The notes: generated by a model from the letters alone, not told the origin. DNA of 64,000 nt from Bacillus sp. ZZV12-4809 (GCF_009849585.1 NZ_VCRN01000019.1:1-64000), one strand, 5' to 3'. Counted from the stretch's first letter, positions 18,318-27,123 are shown. Numbers and translations: made by a program.

Positions 18318-18825
18318 TTAGTCGTTAACATCTTTTTTGTTAATGGTTAATGAATGATCGGTATCTCTAACAGCAGCATAAAAAATATCTTTGATTTGAA
18401 GATATCCCTTTGCCTTTAGTTCTTCCTTTAACCACTTTTCATTTTTGTTGATAAATTTTAATTTACGCTTTTGCACTTTCCCTTCAATGACAACGGCTAT
18501 GGGTAATCCGCGGTATTCCACTTTCATATGTAACTCTTTTGGAGTAATAGGAACTAATTCTTTTCTTGGAAAAATGCTAATTTCACCTGTTGCTTCCAAA
18601 ATCGCATATTCAATATCGTGAATATCCGGATATCCTGATGTTCTTAAATTAGACAACAGCTCAGGTAAAGGATATCTACTTTCCTTTAAATTTCGATTAA
18701 GATAAAAAAAGAATCGCTCCAAAATCATGAGGGGTAAGTTGGGCTAGAGCTGATTTCCCTAAAATATTTACTGCTACAATAAACACAATATAGATAAAAA
18801 TAACTTTAACTAAAAAAATAGACAC
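18318..18825 (-). pseudogene. DUF421 (YetF-like) gene with internal deletion
   Basis: GTG at 18825 opens with a membrane segment and the conserved LGKSALAQLTPHDFGA, then the frame is lost. The second frame (18728-18318) resumes in the soluble part (YPDIHDIEYAILEATGE ... EKWLKEELKAKGYLQIKDIF). Membrane segments 2-3 are missing, so about 70 residues were deleted. Its 3' end is duplicated as a remnant at 23678-23767. Confidence 0.75.
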
Positions 18826-18940
18826 TTCTAACACCTCGTAAAAAAATTCACCTTAGTCCGAAATTGGACTAAGGTTTTTAAACTTATTTCAATTAAAAAT
18901 GGTATCTTTTTTTCGTCATGTATGAATCTAAGCTAAATCC

Positions 18941-19801
18941 TTATCCTTTTAAAATAGGGGTCACTTTATCAATGGCTTCTTGTAATTTTTCACTGTTTAA
19001 CCTATACATTTGTTTGGCCTCTTTTGATTCCGTTCCAAGAGCAAATAGTTCTAAGTCTGCTTGACATTTTTTCAAGGTTGAAAGAATTAAGGGTCTTTCT
19101 TGTGGGGGTGCGACTTGTAATTTATCGTCAAACAGATCAATCGTTAACTCTCCGTAAGAATTAACCTGTCCCAGAAATACATTTTCAATCGTTACCCCTA
19201 GTTTTTCTAATTCAGTTTGTAGCCAAGCCCGACTTCGTCCAATCGTGGCTAGTGGTTCATCCATTATTGTACCATCCATAATAATGGTCTGAGGCTCCTT
19301 GATTGAAGCAACCTTCAAGTTTATATCCTTTGCTGTTAAAGGTTGATTTTCTTTCTTTAGCATCACAGATAAATCACCTGTTGCCTCTAAAACAGCAAAT
19401 TCTACATCAGAGACTTGAAAGACATCCTTCCTGCGAAGGAGATCTAACAGTTCATCTGTCGTATATCTTTCCTTTTTTAAATTATCTTCCATAATCTTCC
19501 CATCTTTGATAAATACAGTTGCTTTTCCTTCTATAAAATTGCGAAAACGTTTACTTTTTAATGAAATTAAACCAGCGAAAAAGGGAATAGCCGCAAAAAT
19601 GACAATTCCAATAATTCCGTGAAAAATGTTCCGCTCAAGTCCCATAGCCACTTCTGCACCAATACTCCCAATAGAAATACCGGTGACATATTCAAAGAAA
19701 GATAGTTCGGAAATTTGCTTTTTCCCTAACCATTTTGTAATGAAAAATAAAACAGCAACAAATAATGCTGAGCGTACAGCTATATCTAACCATTCAGGCA
19801 C
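18941..19801 (-). CDS. 2duf: 2Duf: DUF421-DUF1657 fusion membrane protein
   Basis: 286 residues; GTG start at 19801 with AGGGGG. Three membrane segments (8-25, about 38-55, 60-80), two small alpha/beta subdomains (VSDVEFAVLEATGDLSVML; WLQTELEKLGVTIENVF), then a C-terminal DUF1657 helix pair (LKKCQADLELFALGTESKEA). Known: the 2Duf protein of spoVA2mob operons sits in the spore inner membrane and increases resistance to wet heat and chemicals. It occupies the same last position in this operon. Intact. Confidence 0.88.
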   Translation of the reverse strand: MPEWLDIAVRSALFVAVLFFITKWLGKKQISELSFFEYVTGISIGSIGAEVAMGLERNIFHGIIGIVIFAAIPFFAGLISLKSKRFRNFIEGKATVFIKDGKIMEDNLKKERYTTDELLDLLRRKDVFQVSDVEFAVLEATGDLSVMLKKENQPLTAKDINLKVASIKEPQTIIMDGTIMDEPLATIGRSRAWLQTELEKLGVTIENVFLGQVNSYGELTIDLFDDKLQVAPPQERPLILSTLKKCQADLELFALGTESKEAKQMYRLNSEKLQEAIDKVTPILKG

Positions 19802-19830
19802 TGCTTACACCCCCTGTAAATATAGTTTTT

Positions 19831-20037
19831 CTAGAAACCTTTGTACTGAAGTTCCTCTCCTTCTAGTTCTCCTACTCTTTTTTTTAAATCTTTTGTTACT
19901 TCGTGTACTACCATCATAGCCTCATGCAAAGTTCGCTTCGATTCATCATCAAGAGTCCGTAATGCTAAACTTGAGAGACTTGCTTCTACCCCTTTTAGAC
20001 TGGCAAAACACTGTTTAACATCTGATCCTACTGTCAT
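19831..20037 (-). CDS. DUF1657 protein, operon-internal
   Basis: 68 residues: MTVGSDVKQCFASLKGVEAS, then SLALRTLDDESKRTLHEAMM. Two amphipathic helices typical of DUF1657, but divergent from the three 'MTVINDVKTA' paralogues elsewhere here. Occupies the standard place between spoVAEb and 2duf. The ribosome site AAGGAGAA lies close upstream. Role unknown; found in spore-resistance operons. Confidence 0.85.
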   Translation of the reverse strand: MTVGSDVKQCFASLKGVEASLSSLALRTLDDESKRTLHEAMMVVHEVTKDLKKRVGELEGEELQYKGF

Positions 20038-20048
20038 CCTAATTCTCC

Positions 20049-20399
20049 TTATCCTTTTGGCTTAAAAATTAAAGCTCCTATCATGCCGAAAACAATGGAA
20101 GCTGAAATACCAGAACTAGTTACTTCAAACATTCCTGTCAGTACACCAACTAACCCATGTTTTTCTGCTTCCTGCATCGCACCATGAACAAGCGAATTCC
20201 CAAAACTTGTAATCGGAACGGTAGCCCCTGCCCCAGCAAAATCAATCAAAGGCTCGTATAGTCCAAATCCATCTAAAAGCGCCCCAATCACTACAAGAGC
20301 ACTTAAGGTATGACCTGGTGTCAATTTAAATACATCAAACATAATTTGCCCAATGATACAAATTAAACCGCCTACGACAAAAGCCCAAAAATAGATCAT
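20049..20399 (-). CDS. spoVAEb: SpoVAEb-type spore DPA channel protein
   Basis: 116 residues, mostly membrane: segments near 2-22, 35-55 and 92-112, with the SpoVAC/E signature [18 protein letters not shown]. Known: SpoVA proteins import dipicolinic acid into the forespore and release it at germination. Overlaps spoVAD by 4 nt (ATGA), implying coupled translation. Confidence 0.92.
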   Translation of the reverse strand: MIYFWAFVVGGLICIIGQIMFDVFKLTPGHTLSALVVIGALLDGFGLYEPLIDFAGAGATVPITSFGNSLVHGAMQEAEKHGLVGVLTGMFEVTSSGISASIVFGMIGALIFKPKG

Positions 20400-21415
20400 G
20401 TTAATTGTTCACCTCCGTATTCAATTGACACTGCATGGGCGATACAAGGAATTGTTTCATTTTGCTGAAAGGACAACGGTGAAAGCAAAGCACCTGTAGC
20501 CACAACTAACATTCGTTTAAATTCACCATTTTTCATGCGGTTTAATAAATGCCCATAAACTACCGTTGCTGAACAGCCTGCACCGCTTGCCCCTGCAAGA
20601 ACGGGTTGTCCTTCCCGATAAATCATAAGGCCACAATCTTGGTATTGTTCTTCACTAATAGGAGTTCCATGCTTTTTAAATAGATCCATGGACACTTCCT
20701 GTCCGATTTGGCCAAGGTCACCGGTTACAATTAAATCGTAATAAGATGGCTCAACATTTCGTTCCTTTAAATGGGCTTCAATGGTATCAACCGCAGCTGG
20801 CGCCATAGCTCCTCCCATGTTAAATGGATCTGTCAATCCCATATCGATTACACGACCAATTGTGGCAGATGTGACATGAGGTCCTTCCCCAGAATCACTT
20901 AATAGGGCTGCACCTGCACCAGTAACCGTCCATTGTGCCGTAGGTGGCTTTTGTCCACCATACTCAGTTGGATACCGAAATTGTTTTTCAACAGCTGTAT
21001 CATGACTGGAAGCTCCTGTTAACAAATATTTCGCTCCTTTTGTATTTACAATATAAGCACCTAGAGCCAGTCCTTCCATCGAGGTAGAGCAAGCACCGAA
21101 TAAGCCAAAATAAGGCGCTCCAATCGTTCTGCTAGCGAAACTTGTTGGGGTGATTTGATTGATTAAGTCCCCAGCTAGGATAAATTGAACTTGATCCTTT
21201 TGTATGCCCCCTTTTTCCATGGCTTTTTGGCAAGCCTCTTCAAAAAGGATTTTATGTGCTTTCTCATAGGAATCCTGCCCAAGCCATAAATCAGCATGAA
21301 GAGTATCGAAATCATCAGGGATAGCACCATTGGCTTCAAATGGTCCACCAACGGTTCCAGTGGAGATAATGACAGGCTTTTGTTCGAAGATCCATGTACG
21401 ATGACCTGCTAGCAT
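20396..21415 (-). CDS. spoVAD: SpoVAD, thiolase-fold DPA-binding protein
   Basis: 339 residues. Start chosen at the ATG of [10 protein letters not shown] (21415), which overlaps the spoVAC stop as TAATG. Thiolase/KAS-like fold: [17 protein letters not shown] around the nucleophile-elbow Cys, and [12 protein letters not shown]. Known: SpoVAD binds dipicolinic acid and is cytosolic face or peripheral to the inner membrane, working with SpoVAC and SpoVAE. No damage seen. Confidence 0.93.
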   Translation of the reverse strand: MLAGHRTWIFEQKPVIISTGTVGGPFEANGAIPDDFDTLHADLWLGQDSYEKAHKILFEEACQKAMEKGGIQKDQVQFILAGDLINQITPTSFASRTIGAPYFGLFGACSTSMEGLALGAYIVNTKGAKYLLTGASSHDTAVEKQFRYPTEYGGQKPPTAQWTVTGAGAALLSDSGEGPHVTSATIGRVIDMGLTDPFNMGGAMAPAAVDTIEAHLKERNVEPSYYDLIVTGDLGQIGQEVSMDLFKKHGTPISEEQYQDCGLMIYREGQPVLAGASGAGCSATVVYGHLLNRMKNGEFKRMLVVATGALLSPLSFQQNETIPCIAHAVSIEYGGEQLT

Positions 21416-21894
21416 TATAAACCACCCCACTGGATTAAAGTGGTTTTAATTAAGGCAATGACAAAAGCAGAAAAAACACCAAATAAAATAACCGCCCCCG
21501 CTAATTTAAACATGTTGCCACCTACGCCCAGTACAAATCCTTCGGTTCGATGCTCAATGGCAGGCGATATAACCGCATTGCCAAAACCTGTTACAGGTAC
21601 AGCTGTTCCAGCCCCACCAAATTGGGCCATTCGATCATATACGCCAAAACCAGTAAGAAGCATTGTAATAAAAATTAACGTACCCACCGTCGGATTTCCG
21701 GCCGTTTGCTCAGTAAAATCGAAATAATAAATGTAAAAGTCTGAAATAAGCTGACCAATCAAACAAATAAGTCCACCGGTTAAAAAGGCCTTAATACAAT
21801 TTTTAACAACCGGTCTTTTGATCTCTCGTTGTTTTTGCAATTTTTGATATTCCTGTTGCACAGGAGTAAGTTGTTTCTTTTGATTGTTAGACAT
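21415..21894 (-). CDS. spoVAC: SpoVAC, spore mechanosensitive/DPA channel protein
   Basis: 159 residues. A basic N-terminal tail (LTPVQQEYQKLQKQREIKRP) is followed by four predicted membrane segments and the family motif GAGTAVPVTGFGNAVISPAI. Known: SpoVAC behaves as a membrane channel for DPA. Second structural gene of the operon after the lipoprotein. Confidence 0.93.
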   Translation of the reverse strand: MSNNQKKQLTPVQQEYQKLQKQREIKRPVVKNCIKAFLTGGLICLIGQLISDFYIYYFDFTEQTAGNPTVGTLIFITMLLTGFGVYDRMAQFGGAGTAVPVTGFGNAVISPAIEHRTEGFVLGVGGNMFKLAGAVILFGVFSAFVIALIKTTLIQWGGL

Positions 21895-21911
21895 AACTCG
21901 ATCCTTCCTCT

Positions 21912-22385
21912 TTAGGTTTGTTCCTTCATAAGACTTTTCAGTTTGTTCAAATCATTTTTTAAGTTCTTCTTATTCATATCGTTTTTTTTCAGTCTTTGCT
22001 CGACCTTTTCAAGCTCCCAGAATATTTTTTTATCAGTCGAAACAAAAACTTTATAGTCGGGATATTTTTTTTCTAAGTCGGATTTTACTGACTTCTCGAT
22101 ACTCTTTAATCGAAATCGATCAAAATTCTCAACTTTAATCGCTGCCATAAGCTCTTTATCAGTATTCACAGCTTTTACGTCTGTAATATCTTCCTTGGCA
22201 ATTATCTTTTCTTTCGCATGATTGGCAACGGATTGATCAATTGGCTTACTTGTATGTACTTGTGAAATACCAAAAGTACTATTACCTTGAATAAATTCAT
22301 TTTGATTACCATTACATCCTGATGCGAAACCAATGACCATTATAATAAAAAGTAGGTTTTTCAATGTGGTTATTTTATCTTTCAA
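21912..22385 (-). CDS. YhcN/YlaJ-family sporulation lipoprotein
   Basis: 157 residues from a TTG at 22385 with GGAGGTGA. The signal peptide NLLFIIMVIGFASGC carries a lipobox; the mature domain (ITDVKAVNTDKELMAAIKV) has the YhcN/YlaJ heavy-metal-associated-like alpha/beta fold. Known: these lipoproteins localise to the spore inner membrane and affect germination. A truncated paralogue is at 24438-24638. Confidence 0.85.
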   Translation of the reverse strand: MKDKITTLKNLLFIIMVIGFASGCNGNQNEFIQGNSTFGISQVHTSKPIDQSVANHAKEKIIAKEDITDVKAVNTDKELMAAIKVENFDRFRLKSIEKSVKSDLEKKYPDYKVFVSTDKKIFWELEKVEQRLKKNDMNKKNLKNDLNKLKSLMKEQT

Positions 22386-22424
22386 AAAAATCACCTCCAT
22401 GTTTTTCCATTATTTGAACAGCTG

Positions 22425-22456
22425 AAAAAAGGTTGGTTAAGAGGCCAACCTTTTTT
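22425..22456. terminator. Hairpin inside the spoVA2mob operon, between DUF1657 and the lipoprotein
   Basis: Perfect 12-bp stem AAAAAAGGTTGG/CCAACCTTTTTT, T-rich on both strands. It should partly end transcripts of the leading DUF1657 gene. Near-identical stems follow other genes at 24678-24708 and 27124-27148. Confidence 0.7.
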
Positions 22457-22467
22457 CGCCTTACTAA

Positions 22468-22674
22468 TTACTGTTGTTTGTATTGAGGTTCTTCTTGTTC
22501 GATTTGTTGAACACGTGGTTCAATGCTGTCTACAACGGATTGGGTTTGCTTAGCTGCATCTTGGTAAAGTTGCTTAGCTTGTTGATTATCTGTACCAAGA
22601 GCAAATGTTTCAAAACTTGCTTGAGCACTTTTCAATCCTGCTAGAGCTGTTTTAACGTCATTTATTACTGTCAT
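22468..22674 (-). CDS. DUF1657 protein, first gene of the spoVA2mob operon
   Basis: 68 residues from the ATG of MTVINDVKTALAG (22674) preceded by AAGGAGG; the upstream extension to 22740 is the promoter region. Two amphipathic helices (KSAQASFETFALGTDNQQA) and a Glu/Gln-rich tail. Nearly identical to the proteins at 24720 and 25439. Expressed from a sigma-G-type promoter. Small, soluble, probably oligomeric; the role in spores is not known. Confidence 0.88.
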   Translation of the reverse strand: MTVINDVKTALAGLKSAQASFETFALGTDNQQAKQLYQDAAKQTQSVVDSIEPRVQQIEQEEPQYKQQ

Positions 22675-22709
22675 GATAATTTCCTCCTTGAATTTTTTTT
22701 TTACTCTTT

Positions 22710-22739
22710 TATTTTGCTTTATGGAGAATTTTTTATTCA
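22710..22739 (-). promoter_or_regulatory. Sigma-G-type promoter of the spoVA2mob operon
   Basis: On the minus strand TGAATA (-35, 22734-22739), 17-nt spacer, CAAAATA (-10, 22710-22716), fitting the forespore sigma-G pattern. It lies about 35 nt upstream of the DUF1657 start. The bases 22740-23156 upstream show no gene. Confidence 0.65.
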
Positions 22740-23156
22740 ATGATTTTTGGGAAATTTAAATCTAAATTATTTTTGACGTATAGCTCCATTTTTTCGATAA
22801 TAACCCCTTTTCCATATCCCCATCATTTCTTCTATTTCTCGTTGACAGCAATAGCTCTTATAACTTTTCATTTTTTCTTTTCTCAACTTCAATTTCTTTT
22901 ACACCCCTACCTTTATAAAATAAGATGATTGTATTTCCTGAAAGGACTAATATTTTTCCCATTTTTCGGATATTATCCCAAAGTTTTAAGAGTTTCTCCC
23001 TCTTAATCATCCTATTTATGGGTATTTAACATTGAAAATGTAATAACAAAGATAAACGCATGCATTTGTCGCCGTATTAAGGTTTGTCTAATACATAAAA
23101 AGGAACTGTTTTGTTATTAAACATCAAATTTTTCATACATTTTAGAAGGTGAAAAA

Positions 23157-23306
23157 ATGACAACAAAACAAAAAAGGAAATCCTTTCAACGTTTAACGTT
23201 AAAACCAAAAAAGGACATTGAAGAAATAAAACTTGGGATTAAACTGGGAGACAAAAGGAAACCAAAAATCCGAGATTGGGCGAAAGAGATGTATAGCTAT
23301 ATTTGA
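23157..23306 (+). CDS. Small very basic protein (49 aa)
   Basis: MTTKQKRKSFQRLTLKPKKD, then IEEIKLGIKLGDKRKPKIRDWAKEMYSYI in two parts; AGAAGGTG lies just upstream. One third Lys/Arg, no hydrophobic segment. Overlaps the next small frame by one base (TGATG). Could be a small DNA-binding spore protein, but no family is recognised. Confidence 0.45.
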   Translation: MTTKQKRKSFQRLTLKPKKDIEEIKLGIKLGDKRKPKIRDWAKEMYSYI

Positions 23307-23428
23307 TGGGGATTAATACAGAATTACAGGTAGGTGACATTGTCAAATTAAAAGTTGGAGATGTGAAAGGGAAAAATTCTTTTATATTCTGGAAGGCAAG
23401 ACAACAAAAAACAGAAAGTAAATATTAG
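23306..23428 (+). CDS. Small unknown protein (40 aa), coupled to the gene before
   Basis: MGINTELQVGDIVKLKVGDV resembles the first strands of a KOW/SH3-like barrel but is very short. It starts on the A of the preceding TGA. It may be a truncated gene. The 250 bases after it have no gene until the DUF421 remnant at 23678. Confidence 0.35.
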   Translation: MGINTELQVGDIVKLKVGDVKGKNSFIFWKARQQKTESKY

Positions 23429-23677
23429 TATGCTATCTAATAGAATTGATAAAAAAAAATTGGATACATAATTGTTTCAAACTAAAAAGAATCAATATCT
23501 CTACATAAGAATACAGGGAAAAAAGTGTTTATAATACTCATTAGAAGGTATGATAAAGAAGGAATTGGCAAACTTTGCACCAAAGATTCACTGTAAGCCA
23601 GTTTCTTTTTTGGATAGGTTTTTAAAATCGTGTTTTAATCAAATATTAAATTATGGCTCTTATCACAAAAGGCAAAG

Positions 23678-23767
23678 GGATATCATCAAATTAAAGATAT
23701 ATTTTACGCTTCTGTTAGAGATACCGACCATTCACTAAACATTAACACATTTGATATTAGCGACTAA
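23678..23767 (+). pseudogene. DUF421 C-terminal remnant
   Basis: GYHQIKDIFYASVRDTDHSL matches the end of the DUF421 pseudogene at 18318 (GYLQIKDIFYAAVRDTDHSL), as does the downstream DNA to about 23790. An inverted partial duplicate. Confidence 0.7.
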
Positions 23768-23833
23768 TCTTAAAACGATTTCCCCTCCCTATATTAATCC
23801 TTTTCTAGACTTGATCGGCAAATAGAGAGATAT

Positions 23834-23941
23834 AACCTGAAAGTCGAGGCGGCTGCACTTGATTCGGGGTACCTTACAAATCCTATTTGTAAAGGCTTAT
23901 CTGAGAATTCATATGGTTATCATCAAACAAAACCTAGTTGA
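23834..23941 (+). pseudogene. Transposase remnant, possibly IS1182-like
   Basis: Peptide NLKVEAAALDSGYLTNPICK resembles the central part of IS1182-type DDE transposases ('...ADAGY.TPYIAK'). Only 35 codons survive. Confidence 0.35.
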
Positions 23942-24108
23942 TTAACTCCCCTCTATCTATTTCAACTGAATTAGTGTCCATTTTTATGATCAAAAATAAA
24001 GTCCTCTATAAAGAGCGATAGTGCTTCTACAATTCTCAAACCTTTTTAAATAGCCGTTTAATAAGCAGTCAATCTCGTATGTTAGTTGTTACCTTATAAA
24101 TCTACACA

Positions 24109-24355
24109 GCTAACTCGTTTCCTTTGCGTATCCAATGAACTCTTTAATATTGTCAAACCGGGGGTCATCCCGTTTTACGACAATAAGTTCGGAATCTTCA
24201 TGGTGACTGATATTAAATTAAAAACTGTCCAAATTTTCTTTTCTATTGGCAGTAGGATTTATTAACCAGTAAAGATATTTGGAGAGACCATATAACCAAG
24301 TGTATATCCATCGGGTTCGCTGTTTGCTAATTCACCCCTACCAATCCAACCTTCA
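24109..24355 (-). pseudogene. TctC-like solute-binding protein remnant
   Basis: Two pieces on the minus strand, GRGELANSEPDGYTLGYMVS and SELIVVKRDDPRFDNIKEFI, fit the conserved N-terminal half of tripartite tricarboxylate transporter receptors ('...aePDGYTlg...' and '...v.kdsPf.t..elI.yAK'). Stops and gaps lie between them. Apparently debris from an unrelated insertion. Confidence 0.45.
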
Positions 24356-24437
24356 CCTTTTTGACACAATACACCCAAGAGAATTAAAAATGAAGGCAAA
24401 AAAACCACCCACGATGTTGTGAGGGGTCTCATTGTGT

Positions 24438-24638
24438 TTATATGTGTTTATAAAGTTTGTTGATGTCAATGAAAAAACGTGTTAAGAATCGAAAAAGAAA
24501 GCTTGTATGTACCTGTGAAATACTCAAATCGTTATTATTTTCACCCAACTGATTCTGGCTTTCGTTACATCCTGATCCTATTCCGATAACCGTTAATACT
24601 AAAAGACCGATCTTTAATTGTTTTATTTTATATATCAT
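24438..24638 (-). pseudogene. Truncated YhcN/YlaJ lipoprotein
   Basis: The start, signal peptide and lipobox (GLLVLTVIGIGSGC) and the following SISQVHTS align with the lipoprotein at 21912-22385, then the sequence changes abruptly. AGAGGTGAT is present upstream. Followed on the far side by a DUF1657 gene, exactly as in the spoVA2mob operon, so this is a second, deleted operon start. Confidence 0.75.
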
Positions 24639-24677
24639 GAATAATCACCTCTGTGTTTCATCCATTATTGAGAGAGT

Positions 24678-24708
24678 AAAAAGGTTGGTTTACTCGACCA
24701 ACCTTTTT
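24678..24708. terminator. Hairpin between DUF1657 and the truncated lipoprotein
   Basis: AAAAAGGTTGG/CCAACCTTTTT, the same stem as at 22425-22456 in the same relative position. Confidence 0.65.
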
Positions 24709-24719
24709 TTGTCTTTTAA

Positions 24720-24926
24720 TTATTGTTGTTTGTATTGAGGTTCTTCTTGTTCGATTTGTTTAACGCGAGGTTCAAGGCTTTTTAGAACGGATTGGGTTTG
24801 TTTAGCAGCATCTTGGTAAAGCTGCTTAGCTTGTTCATTTTCCGTACCAAGAGCAAATGTTTCAAAGCTAGCCTGCGCACTTTTCAATCCCGCTACAGCT
24901 GTCTTAACATCATTTATTACTGTCAT
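24720..24926 (-). CDS. DUF1657 protein, second paralogue
   Basis: 68 residues, MTVINDVKTAVAGLKSAQAS, differing from the first at only a few positions (LKSLEPRVKQIEQEEPQ). Intact, with an AAGGAGTC ribosome site. A CATTCTA element upstream (about 24962) could be a sigma-G -10, but the -35 is weak. It heads the deleted operon copy described at 24438. Confidence 0.82.
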   Translation of the reverse strand: MTVINDVKTAVAGLKSAQASFETFALGTENEQAKQLYQDAAKQTQSVLKSLEPRVKQIEQEEPQYKQQ

Positions 24927-25110
24927 TGAATAACGACTCCTTTAATGTTTTTAATAACCTTTGTTAGAATGATGAAAAATGGTTTTCTTTATAGTTCAAA
25001 TGTAATCCATATTTTTTATCTAAAAATAATATTATGAAGTAAGGTTTGAAAACTAAATTAATATCCTTTTTCTCTTAATAAATAAAATATCCGTTTAATC
25101 CAAACGGTTG

Positions 25111-25266
25111 CTATATTTGATTCCAAATTCTCTTTAAATCTAATGGTACGAATACTTTATCCCCACGTATCTCCCTATGTATAATGGGATGTGAAAAGCA
25201 TTGATCTAAACTTAACCCTTCTTCTTTTTTATGCCTAGCTCTTTTGAAGTCTTCGGGTAATCGCAT
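25111..25266 (-). CDS. Small unknown protein (51 aa)
   Basis: MRLPEDFKRARHKKEEGLSL, then CFSHPIIHREIRGDKVFVPL and a DLKRIWNQI end. Paralogue of 13357-13506 and related to the frameshifted gene at 26075-26250. AAGGAGCAA upstream. No known family. The three related copies in one island, each beside DUF1657 or coat genes, suggest a spore-linked small protein family. Confidence 0.55.
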   Translation of the reverse strand: MRLPEDFKRARHKKEEGLSLDQCFSHPIIHREIRGDKVFVPLDLKRIWNQI

Positions 25267-25438
25267 AACAATTGCTCCTTTTTATTTTTAAAAAAAATTT
25301 TAGTAAGGGAGCGAGTCTTAACTCCCCTCTAATCTATCTAAGGATGTTTTTATTGGTAACAAATGAATCAACACATAAAAATTTTTGGCGACATAAAGCT
25401 TCAGAATTGTACAAACGTGTGATTCAGTTATTTATTTT

Positions 25439-25759
25439 TTAAGACTGGGCATGTTGGTTTTTTTGTCTTACTTGTTGTGCATTATTTTGGCTTGCGAACT
25501 CAGTACCGTATTGACCTTGTGACACTTGCGTACTGCCTTGGGAAGCTTGGTTTCCGTCATGAGCATATTGTGGTTCTTCTTGTTCGATTTGTTGAACGCG
25601 TGGTTCAACGCTTTGTAAAACAGATTGGGTTTGTTTAGCAGCATCTTGGTAAAGCTGCTTCGCTTGTTCATTATCTGTACTAAGAGCAAATGTTTCAAAG
25701 CTAGCTTGAGCGCTTTTTAATCCGGCTAAAGCTGTTTTAACGTCATTTATGACTGTCAT
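25439..25759 (-). CDS. DUF1657 protein with Gln/Asn/Ser-rich tail
   Basis: 106 residues from the ATG at 25759 (ribosome site TAGGAGGTG). Residues 1-65 are nearly identical to the other DUF1657 proteins; residues 66-106 add a low-complexity tail (ASQGSTQVSQGQYGTEFASQ). Its own sigma-G-type promoter precedes it. Unlike the 68-residue versions it is not followed by a lipoprotein gene. Degraded copy at 13640-13947. Confidence 0.82.
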   Translation of the reverse strand: MTVINDVKTALAGLKSAQASFETFALSTDNEQAKQLYQDAAKQTQSVLQSVEPRVQQIEQEEPQYAHDGNQASQGSTQVSQGQYGTEFASQNNAQQVRQKNQHAQS

Positions 25760-25796
25760 GAATAACACCTCCTATTATTTTTTTTGAAACCTTTCT

Positions 25797-25827
25797 TAGA
25801 ATGTTTGAAGATAGAAATATTTATTCA
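25797..25827 (-). promoter_or_regulatory. Sigma-G-type promoter of the long DUF1657 gene
   Basis: On the minus strand TGAATA, 18-nt spacer, CATTCTA. Similar to the promoter at 22710-22739. The bases 25828-26074 beyond show no gene. Confidence 0.6.
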
Positions 25828-26074
25828 TACAAAGTTTTTAAAATTCGAATTATATTTTTATTATTTTCGGAAAAAATACTCTTGGCAAAAAAATCAAGGA
25901 AGAGAGAATAGGGTAAATTTGACGGTTGTACTTTTGTAAAAGCTGATTAAAGTACAATTGTTTTACAATTCGAGGGGGATTTTCCTTTTCGAGAAGCAAG
26001 ACTGGTATGCTTATTTAGAAATGGAGTATTGATGCAGTTTGTATTCATAAAATTAAAAAAGAGGTAGACGGAGT

Positions 26075-26250
26075 ATGTATAAGGACTATCCTGAAACGAT
26101 TTATATGGACCAAAACCACGAGCAAGGTGTAAGCAATTTAATAAAAATATAAATCAGTATTTTTCCAATCCTATTATACATAAGGAAATTAATGGTGATA
26201 AAATATATGTTGCCTTGGACCTAGACAGAATCTGGAATAGGATAAATTAA
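26075..26250 (+). pseudogene. Frameshifted relative of the 49-51 aa small protein
   Basis: First frame MYKDYPETIYMDQNHEQGVS stops at 26152. One base out of frame the sequence continues NQYFSNPIIHKEINGDKIYV and LDLDRIWNRIN, matching the small proteins at 25111 and 13357 at their C-terminal two thirds. A full version would be about 58 residues. Confidence 0.55.
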
Positions 26251-26266
26251 TATTTAGTTTAGCCAC

Positions 26267-26302
26267 AAATACTCCCCACCTGCGTAAAGGTGGGGAGTAT
26301 TT
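26267..26302. terminator. Strong bidirectional terminator
   Basis: Perfect 14-bp stem AAATACTCCCCACC/GGTGGGGAGTATTT with an 8-nt loop. Confidence 0.75.
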
Positions 26303-26419
26303 AATGCTATCTAAAGGTGGGGGGGTCTTTAAAACTAATCTAAAATACCTGCATATTTTTGACCGCTGTGTGGCAATCTACCCAAGTGATTACAACATTG
26401 TTAACAAGGAGGAAACATC

Positions 26420-26701
26420 ATGCAACAAATGCAGACGGGTATGAATAATCAACAAGCACAAGCTTTAATGACACAACCGCCTGAAATAATGTCAACAAAG
26501 GATCATCTCTATGTAAACGATATGTTAAGCTGGAATTTACTTGCGATGAAGAAAATGCATTTTTTCGCTCAACAATGTCAAAATCCCGAAGTAAGAGCAG
26601 CACTTGAACAAGCTGGACAAATGCATGATCGACACTATCAACAGCTGCTTCAACAGATGCAACAGTATGTAACTCAACCTTCACAAAATATGAATCAATA
26701 A
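26420..26701 (+). CDS. CotF-family-like spore coat protein, Gln/Met-rich
   Basis: 93 residues: a Gln-rich start, PPEIMSTKDHLYVNDMLSWN, a long helix with MHFFAQQCQNPEVRAALEQAG, and a Gln-rich tail. This is the helical pattern of small CotF-like coat proteins (YraF/YhcQ type). AAGGAGGAAA precedes the start. Followed after 13 bases by the next coat gene: a two-gene operon. Confidence 0.75.
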   Translation: MQQMQTGMNNQQAQALMTQPPEIMSTKDHLYVNDMLSWNLLAMKKMHFFAQQCQNPEVRAALEQAGQMHDRHYQQLLQQMQQYVTQPSQNMNQ

Positions 26702-26714
26702 GGAGGAAACTATA

Positions 26715-27062
26715 GTGGAAAATAATACTCCAAACAGGATTAAAAATCCTGAAACACCAGTCCCTAAGACGCCGCAAATGAACGTTAGAGATTTTCTAAA
26801 CGATGCCTTAACTACGGAAAAATATATATCTTCCTCATACTCGACTGCATTAAAAGAAGCTAGCCATGAATCGTTGTATCGTACAATAGCGTCTGTTTCC
26901 CAAGAAACAGACGACTGTCACCGCAATCTATATAACTTAATGTTTAAAAACGGATGGTACGGTTTGGAAAAAGAAACTCCACAAACTATTCAACAATCGG
27001 TTCAGCAATTTTCTAACTACATGCAAAGTCAAGATCCATATAGAGGTAATGTAATACAATAA
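26715..27062 (+). CDS. CotF-family spore coat protein
   Basis: 115 residues; GTG start at 26715 with AGGAGGAAA. The CotF domain (MNVRDFLNDALTTEKYISSS, DDCHRNLYNLMFKNGWYGLE) is a ferritin-like helical bundle common in coat proteins YraG/YhcQ. Second gene of the operon; probably forms a complex with the first. Confidence 0.8.
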   Translation: MENNTPNRIKNPETPVPKTPQMNVRDFLNDALTTEKYISSSYSTALKEASHESLYRTIASVSQETDDCHRNLYNLMFKNGWYGLEKETPQTIQQSVQQFSNYMQSQDPYRGNVIQ

Positions 27063-27123
27063 AAGAACACGTGTTCAAGAAGAATAAACTCAAGGTAAAA
27101 CAACAATAGTTATGCGAGACAAA

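Noticed and set aside
22740..22928. 62-residue plus-strand frame upstream of the spoVA2mob operon
   Set aside because: Phe/Ile/Ser-rich translation of AT-rich intergenic DNA with no ribosome site.
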